64,000 nt of DNA from Glandiceps talaboti. Lineage: Eukaryota > Hemichordata > Enteropneusta > Spengelidae. Where the stretch lies: contig NC_135562.1 in the NCBI RefSeq assembly GCF_964340395.1, forward strand, positions 5,760,134 to 5,824,133, read 5' to 3'. Below the pieces are notes generated by a model that did no database searches, was not told where the DNA came from, and saw only the letters and a program-made list of their open reading frames with translations. Below, in pieces: positions 1 through 12,759 of this stretch. Each line of letters begins with the position of its first letter. Position 1 is the first letter of the stretch. Made by a program: the position numbers and the translations under genes.

Positions 1-10
1 TCTCTCCCTC

Positions 11-79
<69 letters not shown>

Positions 80-163
80 GTCTCTCTCTCCTCTCTCTGT
101 CTCTGTGTCTTTCCCCCCTCTCGTCTCGTCTCTCTCTCTCTGTCTCTGTCTCTGTCTCTGTCT
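1..163. repeat. (TCTG)n / TC-rich microsatellite
   Basis: Long TCTG/TC tract at the window edge; the array probably continues outside. No coding signal. Confidence 0.95.
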
Positions 164-3100
164 AGGCCCAAGTATAGTGGAATACTAGGCAGGTAATTTA
201 AGTAACTTCCGTGACCATATGGTATACAGTATATATTGCACTCAGTCTTGAATTGTATACACACAGCAACATGTTTCTATATTATCGTTCACAATCTACC
301 AGTCTTTTGTTCTCAGCATCAATGAAGCCTTCAAAACAAGCCGATGCAATGATGTTTGTTCTCCCCACAGAACAAAACTGTCATTTGAATGAATATTTAC
401 AATGGAAATGTACAGCATTTTACAAGGAAACATTACACTTGTGTACATTAACATCTCAAGTTTCATCTTTCTAAGGAGATCTACCCGAAACCATAGGCAG
501 CTGGGCTCATAGCGATGCATGGAAATTGCAATTTCCGAAAACATGTATATACAGAGTAGTATTTTAAAGTTATTAACTTTACAGAAGGAAATCAAATTGT
601 AACGAGTGGTCGATATTTTCTCTGAAACATGACCCATGTTCTGTGCAATATCGTTCCGTAGAAATAATATTGATCAATCGTTCGGTTGATATCGGAAAAT
701 TTTATTCGGTTATGTGAAAAAGAAACTTCAAGTCAGAGAGCGGGATATCAGACTGCCGAATTCAGGGCAGTTAGCACAACTCGTAGTCTGGATGCCAACT
801 GGTGTGAGTGAAGGTATAAATCCTAACGATACTGTATAGGAACTAGGCTACACAACTCGATATCGGGATTTATTTTGTATTTTTTTTTAATGGAAAGGGA
901 GTGCTACTGTAACAGCACATTGCAGGCTACTGTTCACTGTCTCTGTTTGATATAACCACGCAGAAATCAATAAGAAATTGCCACTTCTTGCAACATTTTG
1001 TCTAAATGAAATGAACCAGTACTTAAAAAAAGTACTGTAACTAGACGCAGACACGCAGGCGCCAACGTTTTGAAGCATTTGATATCTGCATGGTTGCACA
1101 TTTAGTCCATTTAGACAAAATGTAGCAAGAAACTATATTCAGTCACTCTTGCTATCTTAAAGTGTAGCATGTGTAGTTTCCTATAATTGGTTTGTGTATC
1201 CGGGTTGTGTCAAAAAGAGTGAGTGAGTGAGTGAGTGAGTGAGTGAGTGAGTGAGTGAACAGTAGCCCCCAATGCTCTGTATTCAGGCGCGATGGTTACG
1301 AACGATACAACGAACCGGATGGAACAACTGACTATCGTGAGAATGTAATCAGACATATAAATTGGAGATAAATTACATCATTTCCATTGATACAGGAATA
1401 ATAACAGTTGAGACTAATTGACACAGTACACAAGAGCTGAAAAAGATGTTATCTACAGTTCAGGTCCTCGTCACAATAACATGACGGTTACCATGACAAC
1501 GTACAAAATAATAGAAACTACTTATTCTCTCGGATGTCGTCAAATTTGTTGAGGTATTTATGATATTAATAAACAGATCGTGCTGGTAGTCAAAGACACT
1601 AATGAAATAATGTATACGTACGTGTGCATACACGGTTTATACGTATCAATGAATAGTCACGTGACATTCCGTGAGATCTATGCAGTTGGTGAATAGTATT
1701 CAACCAAGGACTTATAATCATATACTTACATTTCCTAAGGATTGCGAAATTCAAGGAAATTGACACCACTGAAATGACGTAATTTACTTATAATTAAATT
1801 GCTATGATTCTGAATAGTGTATTAAAAACCCAGTATCGTTTACAAACAAACTTAACAGGGTCGTGGTGTTAAAATATTTGTATAAGTGTGTGCTAGACTT
1901 GGAGCTTTTATTTGGTTGTTACTCATAATCAGTAGATGAATTCTGTATCCATTCAATCTGATTAAAATCTGACGTGGTGACTTATTTACCTCTCTATTTC
2001 CTTTTTATATAGTCGTTTATTTTAGATTTTGTTGTTCTGGGAGTGAGTGCCTTTCTCTACTAAAAAGGCATATAAACAAACAAACAAACAAACAAACAAA
2101 CAAAAGAACAAACAAACAGACATAAATAAATAAATAAATAAATAGATAGATAAATAAATAAATAAATAAATACATAAATAAATAAATAGATGAATAAATA
2201 AATAAATAAATAAATAAATAAAAATTTAAAAATTAAAATGGCGAACTTTCTTGAATATCTTACCACACTCTTCCTTCTCTACTCCTGTGAGACCAGCTTT
2301 GGCCTTACACCGTAACAAGCAATTGATTCACTGCACGGTCGTCAGCAGCTGACTGATATATGTTCTGATATTACGGTACAGTGGTGGCAGTGGTGGGATG
2401 TGGTAGCAGTGGGTTTTGGAACGGGCGGCAGCAGTGGGATGCCAAAATCACAAAATAGTGCAAAGTTGGATAACAAAATGAGTTTAACTCAAAGTAAAAC
2501 ATGACCCTCCCCTAATTCCACTTTTCAAAAGTGGACGTCACCCCCCCCCTTCTTGTAATTACTGATAAAAGCAGCCGAAAACAATCGAGCTGTATTCCCA
2601 GGTCAGATATTAATTAGATATGAAATATGTGTGTCATTAACTGAAAGTCAAAAACATGTGGTATTGAAAGGCGAAAGGGGCGGGAATAGTGTCACGTATA
2701 CCTTAAATCATCACAGAGGTGGCACACGATTGGCTACTTTAAAGAACCCATCCAATTGACTAGAGTGTAAATATACTAAATATATTGTAGATAGAATATT
2801 GAGTATAACGTCGTGACTTTATTTTCGTTACTATGTAGCATTCGGATAGGACAGGGCCACATCCTACGCATACACACTCCCCAGGGCCAGTCTCCAAAAT
2901 ACAGAACCTCCAAACCAATATATTAAAGACACAATCATAATGGCGGGTATATCATTCATCCGCCAATAGATAATTATACATTATAGATTCATGACAAGAG
3001 AAAGGGACCGAAGTTCCTCCAACACAGTACAAAAGTTGAAGGTTTTTATTATCCGAGGTATACACTAAGCTAGGTAAGTGAGTCCTTTGCTAACCAAGTC

Positions 3101-3632
3101 TAGCTATTGGTTTACTTGTAATAATGTTACAGTTACACCTAATTATAACCTTGGGCTATATACATAATATATACTTTACTGGTTCAGTGATGAAATCATA
3201 TTGAGTTATTGTGAAATGGTGTGGAAATTTTTTTTTTCAGAAGTGAATTAGAGTGACTTAGTCATCATTTGAAAAGGTACCTTGTCTCATTCTCCTTGAA
3301 CTAATTTTCTATGACAACTGCAATTGAAGTCTGAAATAAATTAGAAAAAAGAGACCCCCAAAAAAGCCAGCTGAAATTTTTTTTTTGCTTGTGGATATGT
3401 ATATACCTGACAGCTACTTTGTATAACATCTGAATTTCGTAATAATTTATAAAATTTGTAAAGTAATGACATACAAATGTTATTCTCTGTTGATTTTACG
3501 AGTGAAATTATCAATTAAAAAAAGTTAAAACCACTGGAAAATGTCGTGTATTCTGAAAGCAAGAGCATTTTTTTCCACTGTCGCAACGGAAAACTGTGTG
3601 ACGCGGCTTGGAATTGCCAAAAGAGGACAGTT

Positions 3633-3923
<291 letters not shown>

Positions 3924-4204
3924 AAAGTTATAATATGGTGTACTTTGAGCAAACTTTCATTTTCCTCATATGATGATAGTTCAAATGATGATCAGTGTAG
4001 TTCTCTGGAGCCGAAAATCATGAGTGGGGGCGCTGTTCATGAAACTTACTGAGGCACCGATCTCCTATGTTTATTATTTATAAGAAAACACATCACTTTT
4101 TGTCAAGTAACATGATGTTTAATTGATACACAGATAGCAGATTGCAGAATAACTATGCCATAAAACACACAAGTTGGGGGCTATGTCTTCCGTTGAAAGC
4201 TTGT

Positions 4205-4312
4205 CAATCAATGGTCGGCCTTATCCATAAGTATTTAGGTAACAGGTTTTAAGTTTTGGAAGCAGACCCAAAAATCAATTTGATTTATCATGTATAGACA
4301 ACTACAAAAAGC
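4205..4312 (+). repeat. Dispersed repeat family 3, copy 1
   Basis: Shares blocks such as tccataagtatt, aacaggttt and gacccaaaaatcaatttgat with 42345-42480 and 43222-43322. Diverged; boundaries approximate; no terminal repeats seen. Confidence 0.5.
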
Positions 4313-4518
4313 GCATTCACCCACAGGTGATTCAATACTGTTCTGTGTGTACGATATAACATATTCTATCTACACTCCCCCCCCCCCAAAAAAAAAAAAA
4401 AAAAAAAAAAAAAAAACATGTCGAGGTGCCTTGACCTATGACATGTCACATGACAACCTTCACGTTTCGACTAAAGTGGTGTTGCGTTGTGCGAACGCTC
4501 TCGAAGTGTTTCGAGCGA

Positions 4519-4672
4519 GGAGAGAGAGAGAGAGAGACAGACAGAGACAGACAAGACAGAGACAGAGACAGAGACAGACAGACAGACAGAGACACAGACA
4601 GACAGACAAACAGACAGATATACGTACATACATACATAAATACATACATACATACATACATACATACATACA

Positions 4673-4708
<36 letters not shown>
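4519..4708. repeat. Compound GA/GACA/CATA/CA microsatellite
   Basis: GA, then GACA, CATA and CA runs. Creates long artefactual ORFs on both strands. Confidence 0.95.
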
Positions 4709-4711
<3 letters not shown>

Positions 4712-4988
4712 CGAGATGAATAACAATATCAGTGTAAGTACGTATTAAATTAGATAGTCCAAGCTGTAGTAGGTGTATTGCCATTATTTATGGCTTTGGC
4801 ATGTTGACCCATAGTTCACTTGTCATGAGAACACAGCCATTTTGGGACAACAATGAAAAGTGACATGTTTGTGAACAGGTACATTCACGTCGCTCGACCT
4901 GTTAAATAAACGATCTGTTTCGCAACTATTGTACCAGTTATTTGATACAGAGAGTGTGAAATACATCACCACACAAGACACGAGAATC

Positions 4989-7741
4989 ATGTCTGGCCAA
5001 GGTAGGTTAAAACAAGTTTATATTCATTTGTAATATTTGATAGTCAACAATACTCGAAATGTATACGACAACAACACGACTACAACACACAATCACTCGA
5101 GTAAACAAAACACAACGATAGACCAATACATTAAACAGGTGATTTATGAAAAGGTTTATGTAAAGTCAACACACTGCAACTTTATCGACGCACAGCTCAC
5201 TAAAATATTTGGTTTTTCTGTTAGGCTGAAAGTTACCCCACATCAGATACCATTGCGTACTACTTCAATACAGCATTTGTGATTATTCACATATACGGAA
5301 CAGGTTGACAACATAAACCGTATTGTGACCTTGAGGAATTTTCCATTTATCCGTTTTTGTCACGTGAAGGATAATTTTGTGCGGAAAACAACAGAATAAT
5401 TGTATATACAGACGTCGCTGAGTTTTACCACACAACCACTGTCCTGCTGCCAGAGTCAGTCAACAACTTCAATGTAAACTGCTTTCATATACAGTAGTTT
5501 TTACTCACGGCGGAAGTACTTGTACTATAAATAGATCATAGACGTACACCTAGTTGAGAGACTAGGTTTATTATCATATAGACACCAGTAATACAGCTAA
5601 GATTTACCATAGATTCTACAAAATTTCAAGTAGGTTGTACATGTATGGATTTTTACAAAAACACACTATTAGAACAATAGTCTATTGTCATCAGAGTGAA
5701 AGCACGGCAACTGCGTAAAAAAACAAACAGTAACAGGAGATATGTCAGGACAAGGCCACTGTTGGACAATTGCCATGAATATCATAATCAGCGGGCAAAC
5801 TGCTTATTTAACAATCCTTTTACGAGCTCTATAAAAGATGGCCAACTATGACCTGACGTGACCTAACTGACTCCCCGACCTCTATGCTATGCGTCATTCA
5901 TTATATGCTGACTGACTGCTACATGTATGTTCACAATGAGTAAAAAAACTACACTGAATTAAAGCACTTTCTCTATGTGCTACACTCGTTTATAGCATTC
6001 ATATTACAAGTAACACTGAAGTAAAGCACTTTCTCTATATGCTACACTCGTTTATAGCATTCATATTACAACAAGTAACACTGAAGTAAAGCACTTTCTC
6101 TATATGCTACACTCGTTTATAGCATTCATATTACAAGTAACACTGAAGTAAAGCACTTTCTCTATGTGCTACACTCGTTTATAGCATTCATATTACAAGT
6201 AACACTGAAGTAAAGCACTTTCTCTATATGCTACACTCGTTTATAGTATTCATATTACAAGTAACACTGAAGTAAAGCACTTTCTCTATATGCTACACTC
6301 GTTTATAGCATTCATATTACAACGAGTAACACTGAAGTAAAGCACTTTCTCTGTGTGCTACACTTGTTTAACGTTCACAGCATGTTGTGGTGTATACAGA
6401 AAATACTTCACTTACGTGTTAGCGGTTGTATGATGTTCTGGCGAGGGACTGAATCAATCTGGTTACTGTTCCCCTTTATCTCATTCAGACAAATCATCCC
6501 CTGAATACATCAGGGGCGTATTTGATAGATTCGATATCAACGGTGATGGCGCCATAACGATAGACGAACTCAAAGTAGGCTTGAGGAGAAATGGGATCGA
6601 TTATAGCGACCAGGAAGTATACCTATTTATGAGGGAAGTAGATTTGGACGGCAATGGAGAAATTGATTTCAATGAATTCACTTTGTTTTGGATCGAAAAA
6701 CTACGGAAACAGTCAGAGCAGAAGAAACCCAAGGAACAAAAACAACCCGGCTTGTTTGATGTCGGAACAGAATGTAAGTGTACTTCCATTATTCTTTAGT
6801 CATGAACGTCTCTGGCTTCTCTAGTAAGTTGCAAACAAACCCCACCTTATAAATATTTGGTGAATCATCGATATAAAAACAGAGAACTCCCTAGGCTAGC
6901 TTACAGAAGCAACAGAAGGCGTCCGGACATCGTCGACTATTTCCGTTCACATGTTTCCGAAATATCACTTTAGGTGTTTTTCCTCGAGTATAGAAAACAT
7001 TTTCAGTAGATTTCCAAGAAGCGAGTCATAGTCACCTAATGGGATATCAAGTTCAGTGAGACTGACTACAAGATTGTTAAAATAAACACAATGCATATGT
7101 GTTCAGCCTGTCAACGGATATGAAAACTCTGTAATATGTCTATAATGTGTCTATTCCAAGACCATTCAAATGTATATAGACATATGTAACAATGTATGAT
7201 TATAGACCCTGTAGTGAGATATACATGAAGACCAAAGTATAATAACCTACTTTATAAAGTTTGCAACAAAACCACAGGTGTAGTTATATTTGCATCTTTC
7301 TGTACTGTTTACAATTGTATGTATATCCTTAGACTTAGGGTCAAGTTGTCCGTCCCTTGCAACACCCAATCCAACAATTTTGCCTGTGCGTCTGACACCC
7401 CATTCTGACTCCGATATTACCGGTTTCACCCAGAATGTCAAGTTTCACCATCATTGTCTCTCTCTTCTCTAGATCTTCGATTCATCTAACTACTTTCTTT
7501 CGTATTTCCAGTTCCGAAAGTAGCAGAATTAAAAGCACAGTTTGCTGAATTGGACGCCGATGGTAACGGATACATCACTATTGACGAGATCAAATTGGCA
7601 TTGGTCAAAAGAAAAGGATACTGTACAGATTTAGAAGTATACAAGTTGATGAGAGAAGCAGACGAGGATGGAGATGGACAAATCAGTTTCGATGAATTTG
7701 TTGTTATGATGGCAAAGTCGTATAGCAAGCTGAAGAAATAA
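4989..7741 (+). CDS. Calmodulin-like four-EF-hand protein (gene A)
   Basis: Spliced gene, predicted 175 residues. Coding exons: 4989-5001 (ATG, Met-Ser-Gly-Gln plus one base, donor G|GTAGGT), 6489-6773 (acceptor after TTCAG, donor T|GTAAGT), 7512-7741 (acceptor after TTCCAG, stop TAA). Both introns are phase 1. Exon 2 encodes EF-hands 1 and 2 (loops about residues 20-31, FDINGDG type, and 56-67, VDLDGNG type); exon 3 encodes EF-hands 3 and 4 (114-125 and 150-161). All four loops carry Asp at position 1, Gly at 6 and Glu at 12, so four calcium sites are expected. A charged linker of 46 residues separates EF-2 and EF-3, against 25 in calmodulin. A poly(A) signal AATAAA lies at 7844-7849. Intron 1 contains a 62-bp minisatellite. 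Family membership is certain; partner proteins are unknown. The short first exon is inferred from splice phase and from its near-identical match in gene B. Confidence 0.88.
5941..6372 (+). repeat. 62-bp minisatellite, about 7 units, in intron 1 of gene A
   Basis: The block aaagcactttctct starts at 5961, 6023, 6088, 6150, 6212, 6274 and 6339, giving a 62-bp period with one 65-bp interval. Units are nearly identical (ctatatgctacactcg, tagcattcatattac). Contiguous units without distinct spacers, so not a CRISPR array. Confidence 0.95.
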
Positions 7742-7868
7742 TACCCTTTACACCAAAATCGTTCATAAATACATTTTGTCTTGTGTAAAAACAACAAGCA
7801 AGACATGTATTGACACGAGTGAATGATAGTGATTATTGAATGCAATAAACGGGACATACACACGAGTG

Positions 7869-7948
<80 letters not shown>

Positions 7949-8034
7949 CATACATACATACATACATACATACATACATACATTGTACATACATACATAC
8001 ATACATACATATACACATACATACATACATACAT

Positions 8035-8065
<31 letters not shown>

Positions 8066-10700
8066 TACATACATGTGATTGTGATTGCCATATAATTAGT
8101 TGATTAATTTGAAGATCGGCTTGTATTTACATTATTTTCTCTAAAAAGGGCATGTAGTAATATAGAATACTTCGTAGTCTAGTTCCTATACAGTATCGTT
8201 ACGATTTACACCTCCACTCAAATACTTCTATAATATGGGGTGCCAACCCAACATCAGTTTTGAGTGGTGCTGTCACGGGCCGCTTCAAATACTCACCGAA
8301 ATAATTAAATGTCATATATATGCAGTACACGCTGTTCATTTTAAAGGGGCCCAAGCCGAGTTCCTATGTATTTTTTTGGTTCATTGTTTGTTATATATTA
8401 AATATATACGTATAACATTGCAGGGGAAATCCCTACTACAGTCAGCTGTTCTAATATTGCCAGAAGACAATAGGGAACTTGCAATCCAGACTGAGCATGC
8501 TCAGACGCATATGACTATAGGATTATCTGTGGTTATCGTAATCACTTGAATGAACATTTGTTAAACTCATATCAGCTTGTACAACAACTGCTTACTACTG
8601 TTGCTATATCGCCTTGTATACGTAACTGTGTTGGTTATACCTGATATTGTAGAAAGCCAGTATGTAGTGAGGACAAAATAGCTCCTTTACTGACACATTG
8701 ATATATTTTACTGCCATGTATTTACTGTAGTAAAAATTTCCCCAAATCTCAAACCGTCCAACAACTGTTGCCGTTATTATTTACCAAATATTTTACAACA
8801 TTTTTCTTTTTTCTCTATTTTTTTCATTTAAATCACTGGAATATAATTATAATTAAATTCAACAAATTCTAAAAGTTCTAAGAAAATAAAAGAATAAGCT
8901 AAAATTACAACTTATGACAGGCTATCATTTACAAGCAAACTTTTTACAAACAACACGATCACTTAGTCCTAATTTAACTAGTCCTCACATCACATATACA
9001 CATACTCACGATGATCGAACGGCACAGTATTTCAAAATATATTTTTAAAATAAATTTTAAACCACTCCTACCTTTTACACTCAAGATTGTGATTTGATGA
9101 AGAAAGCTTTTTGTACTATGAAGTGCAGTCAACGAATCTGAAAACTGTTCGCCCACGATTTTCCAGTGGGAAAATATTTTTGTATTGTCAGGGGCATGGT
9201 AAACAGCCAATAGTTCAATGGGCAAGATTTGTATGTCAGCTAAGTGGGTGAGGGAGAAAGGAAAGGCATCGGTAATTTGGGCAACATTTTAGCGTTATGT
9301 TAGAAGTCTTAGAGTGTATTTTAATAAAATATGTAATATCCAGATTGGTATACTGGAGTTCTATGTTGTTAGTACGTTACTGTAATGGTGAATGTATTTC
9401 ATGGAAGAGAAGACTGAGTAGAATGGTACGGAGAAGGCAATTGGCCGTATTGGAATGTGAAGAGGGGGACATTTGAAAAGGGAGACGGCCACAGATACGT
9501 GTATTTCTTTATAGTGCAAGTAGGCGTGTACACTCAGCCGGAAGGAATGTCGTGAAATGTTGCAGTGGGAGGGTACATAGGAACTGTTTTCGCTTTTTCG
9601 CTTCAACCATCTAACTAAAACTATTGTTTGTTTTTTTCAAAGGAATTCAGATACATATAAATGACTCTAGATCTTTGGATACAGTGTGCAAAGTCCAGGT
9701 CATTAACGGGGGTTAATAATGGAACCAGCTGAAATTCGGACAATTTGAAAGTGGGAGAAGTTGATATACATGTAGGATATATATGTAATGAAAATGGGAC
9801 AAATGATTAATTGCATTTCATGAATAGAAATGTTGCATGTTTATGGTATGCATACTATAATTACATGTCAATAATTTCTGTCAAACTAAATTCTCCCTCT
9901 TTCAAAATGGAACCCATTGATACATCCCCCTTTAGGATGTATCTATTGAACCCTAACAACCTATGATGCCTACGCCTTAATTTTACATTCAGTCATGGCG
10001 TCATGCAGTATATATCATCTTAGGACTATAAATAGAAACTAAGTTGTACGTGTACTACCATATCAAAGTTAACATACTTCCTCTACCCGGAAATGACATT
10101 ATGAAACCCCACAATGACAAGTAAAAATAGAAATATTACTTTCAACAGACATGTTTAATGACATCATGGTGAAATCCCACAATGAGACGGGGCTGGGTGG
10201 GAATGAAAATATTAGTTCCAATAGGCAAGTTACATGACATCATGAGAAAAGTGGTCATATATATATAGGCTGTACATGTATAAGCATTCACACCATATAA
10301 GGTCCGTAGCTAAACAGTGTTAGCAATAGATTACAAGTGAGTGAACCATATCAAATTATTAAATGCTGATATGCACAACTTGCTTGTATTGTCAGTTAAT
10401 AGCTATAGAGATTGGTAGACAATATGACGGACATGACCTAATGATACCTTAGGCATCACTACGACTTTCCATTTGGTTTATTGTATCTACATTTTCCAAA
10501 AGGATGGTTGGAGTTCCAGTTACACTGATGATGAAATCACAATCTTCGCCTACATTCCTTCACTTCCTGTCATTTGGTGCGGTTCCGTTTCACATCAACA
10601 CACAAAACATGAATAGATCTAGATGCACTGGAACTATTGAAGTTCCTGTTTCCATTAGTCCACAGCGACTACACTTCATCGCTAGAATCCAATCGCAGAA
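7742..10700. other. Spacer between gene A and the TLR stump
   Basis: Begins with the 3' end of gene A, then a TA/CATA/CA microsatellite at 7873-8072. The remainder is AT-rich with short ORFs resembling nothing I recognise. An imperfect direct duplication of about 85 bp lies near 10090-10250, marked by gacatcatg and by cccacaatga. The last about 150 bases are weakly related to the TLR promoters. Confidence 0.55.
7873..8072. repeat. (TA)n(CATA)n(CA)n microsatellite downstream of gene A
   Basis: Starts about 25 bp after the AATAAA of gene A. A CATA-type array in the same sense orientation also follows gene B (28025-28551), so the array probably predates the A/B duplication. Confidence 0.9.
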
Positions 10701-10877
10701 ATGGCTGCAAATAACTCTTATCGTTTTGTCTATAGACTGGTAATGCCATTTTGTTACTTATTCCTGCTATTACTACTTGTCAGACATTCAGTTCATGGAA
10801 TCGACGGCGTTGATGTAATGACAGAATCACAATGCAAGGTATACAGCAAGACTTATGTATCTACAACCCCCAGGTGA
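10701..10877 (+). pseudogene. 5' stump of a deleted Toll-like receptor gene
   Basis: The first 53 codons match the N-terminus of the three downstream receptors: the leader with its leucine core, the Ser-Val-His-Gly end of the signal peptide and the first N-terminal-cap cysteine. At 10860 the match stops and the sequence jumps into what is TLR 3'-intergenic DNA elsewhere (compare the block beginning near 17165). The whole ectodomain, membrane segment and TIR domain are therefore missing. The frame runs on for five more codons to TGA, giving a 58-residue product with an apparently intact signal peptide. Most likely a dead relic of a fourth array unit; a short secreted peptide is possible but unsupported. 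Confidence 0.85.
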
Positions 10878-12613
10878 GAGATCATGACTGGGGGTAAATT
10901 AAGTCAAAGGTGTCACTTCGTCTCATACTCACCACATTTACACATCCTCTGCTAAAGATTTACCACGGTGGAAAGACATGGTCAAATATGACTTTTCGTA
11001 TAGTGAATTGGAGCTAAAGAATTGTTTCAATTAGCTCCAAAATAATTGGCATAGCACAGAGAAACCTGTCACATTTTTACTGCCAACAGATGTTTAGGAA
11101 AGCTCGTTCAATTTTAATACATAAAGGTCATGTTCTATCTAATAGTTATTCCGAAAAACATGTACAGTCCTTATAATATTACGTATATGGAGGACACAAA
11201 TCAAATGTATAAAAATACGGACCATGGTGAAACATACACAATGCTCAGAATTAAATTCAAGAAATTATAGTCACCTTAGTGTATCCGACATGGAACCAAC
11301 ATCATCTCATATACTGTAATACGACACTCTTTCAGTTACATGAAATGTGACTGCAGTATCAAATCCCGGCTCTTTCAAAAAGTGGCAACAGCTCAGACCA
11401 TAGCAGAACTTAACCTGTGTTTTCCCAAATTCAGAACAGGTTTTAAAGGCCACCACACAAAATAATGACACATTGTTCAACATATTGACACCTTTTAAAT
11501 TTATTAATTACATATTTAACAAAAACAAAAATATATACTAAAACTAAATCCGGTCCCACGCCACTGATGCTTTCGTTTCAAAACTGTTGGAACCACTAAT
11601 TGTACATGAATGAGTCCCGAAAGTGACTACTCAAGCAGCTTCATGGAAATCTTTTTGTGGAGTAAAATATCAACATAAAATGTACAAAACGCGTATACTT
11701 GCTGTATTAATTTATTGGTGGTGGTAAAGTATGGATGTATTTAAATAATAATACATACGAGTGAGGGCAATATCACAATTTATTTCTTGTAACAGGGGTG
11801 TCACACTTTTTTTTCTTTTTTTATACAAATATTGAGATAAAGCCAAAATATGTGTGTGTGTGTGTGTGTGTGCGCGCGCGCGCGCAATTTTTATATCTAG
11901 GTAAATAACTAGCTTAAAATAAAAGGTAGCTAGGCCATTTACTTTCCTGAATTCCAAGAGATGGAATGGTTGGTGCATGCTTACACCCCTCTGTACATAC
12001 GATATAAATTAGAGTATCAAATTTAAGTTTATGGAAAGTTCAATTATGAATTCGTCCAAAGATAAAGCTGATTGGCTGGTTGTGTGGAGGGCTGATTATT
12101 GAGTAGTGAGTGCCTGAATAGCCGGGTAGAGCCGAGATGGTAGTGCTGATGAATGCCTCACTTGTGATTAAGCAATGGAGTATATATTGTTCATGGTTTC
12201 AAACGCTAATAGGACAGTTCAATATATTTACTTTGGAAGGGTACATTGGAAATGCATGTAACCCATTCCTGTAACATTAACCCCCCACCACCATCCCCAC
12301 CCCCACCCCCACCCCACCCCACCCGCTCTGCTCATAGAGGTTAAACAGCGTTGAGGTCCAGTCCAAAATTCACAAACACATGAGGTCATTAGATATATAG
12401 CCTTTGTCTATCAAAGCCTTTGACGAAAGCACGTACAGTTCTTTTCAAAACACCCACACAAAAGTAACTTCCCTTTCATAGTAAACTCTTTGATGCATTT
12501 GAACAACATATGATGACGAAACCCCACAAGACTTCTTTTACAGGACAGTGGCGACAATGGAAACACGAAGTAATTCATTGGAGATGATAACGTTACATCG
12601 CAATGTTCATTTG

Positions 12614-12623
12614 ACTTTCACTT
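12614..12623 (-). promoter_or_regulatory. IRF-like site upstream of TLR 1
   Basis: Reverse strand reads AAGTGAAAGT, matching the PRDI-type interferon-regulatory-factor core, about 140 bases before the start codon. The same ten bases occur at 18018-18027 (TLR 2) and 23423-23432 (TLR 3). The stump at 10701 lacks it. Motif match only; binding is inference. Confidence 0.4.
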
Positions 12624-12707
12624 CCCATCAGCGAGAGGTAAATGCACGGGATGGTTCCTCAGTAAACATAACACATATAGAGATACACTCCCTATATCAC
12701 GAGTTCC

Positions 12708-12715
12708 ATTTGCAT
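12708..12715 (+). promoter_or_regulatory. Octamer motif ATTTGCAT upstream of TLR 1
   Basis: Exact POU/Oct octamer 52 bases before the start codon, repeated at 18111-18118 and 23516-23523 for the other two receptors. The stump at 10701 has a short deletion here (tttccatta). No TATA box is evident at a fitting distance. Confidence 0.45.
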
Positions 12716-12759
12716 TAGAACTCCACAGCGACTACACTTCATCGCTACAATCCGAAGAA

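Larger units (their letters stand above)
10878..12759 (+). other. Diverged TLR intergenic unit with a private insertion
   Basis: 10878-11572 aligns with 17183-17730 and 22588-23135, the spacers before TLR 2 and TLR 3. Homology resumes at about 12325 (gaggttaaacagcgttgagg). The intervening about 750 bp occur only here and contain a TG/CG run (11852-11885) and a CACCC-rich tract (12283-12324). No terminal inverted repeats seen, so it is either an insertion here or a deletion in the other spacers. Confidence 0.7.

Noticed and set aside
5941-6372. CRISPR-like repeat array
   Set aside because: Eukaryotic intron; units are contiguous and alike over the full 62 bp with no unique spacers.
8235-8549. 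104-codon ORF downstream of gene A
   Set aside because: No domain, no signal peptide logic, AT-rich composition like its surroundings, and no splice-phase link to neighbours.
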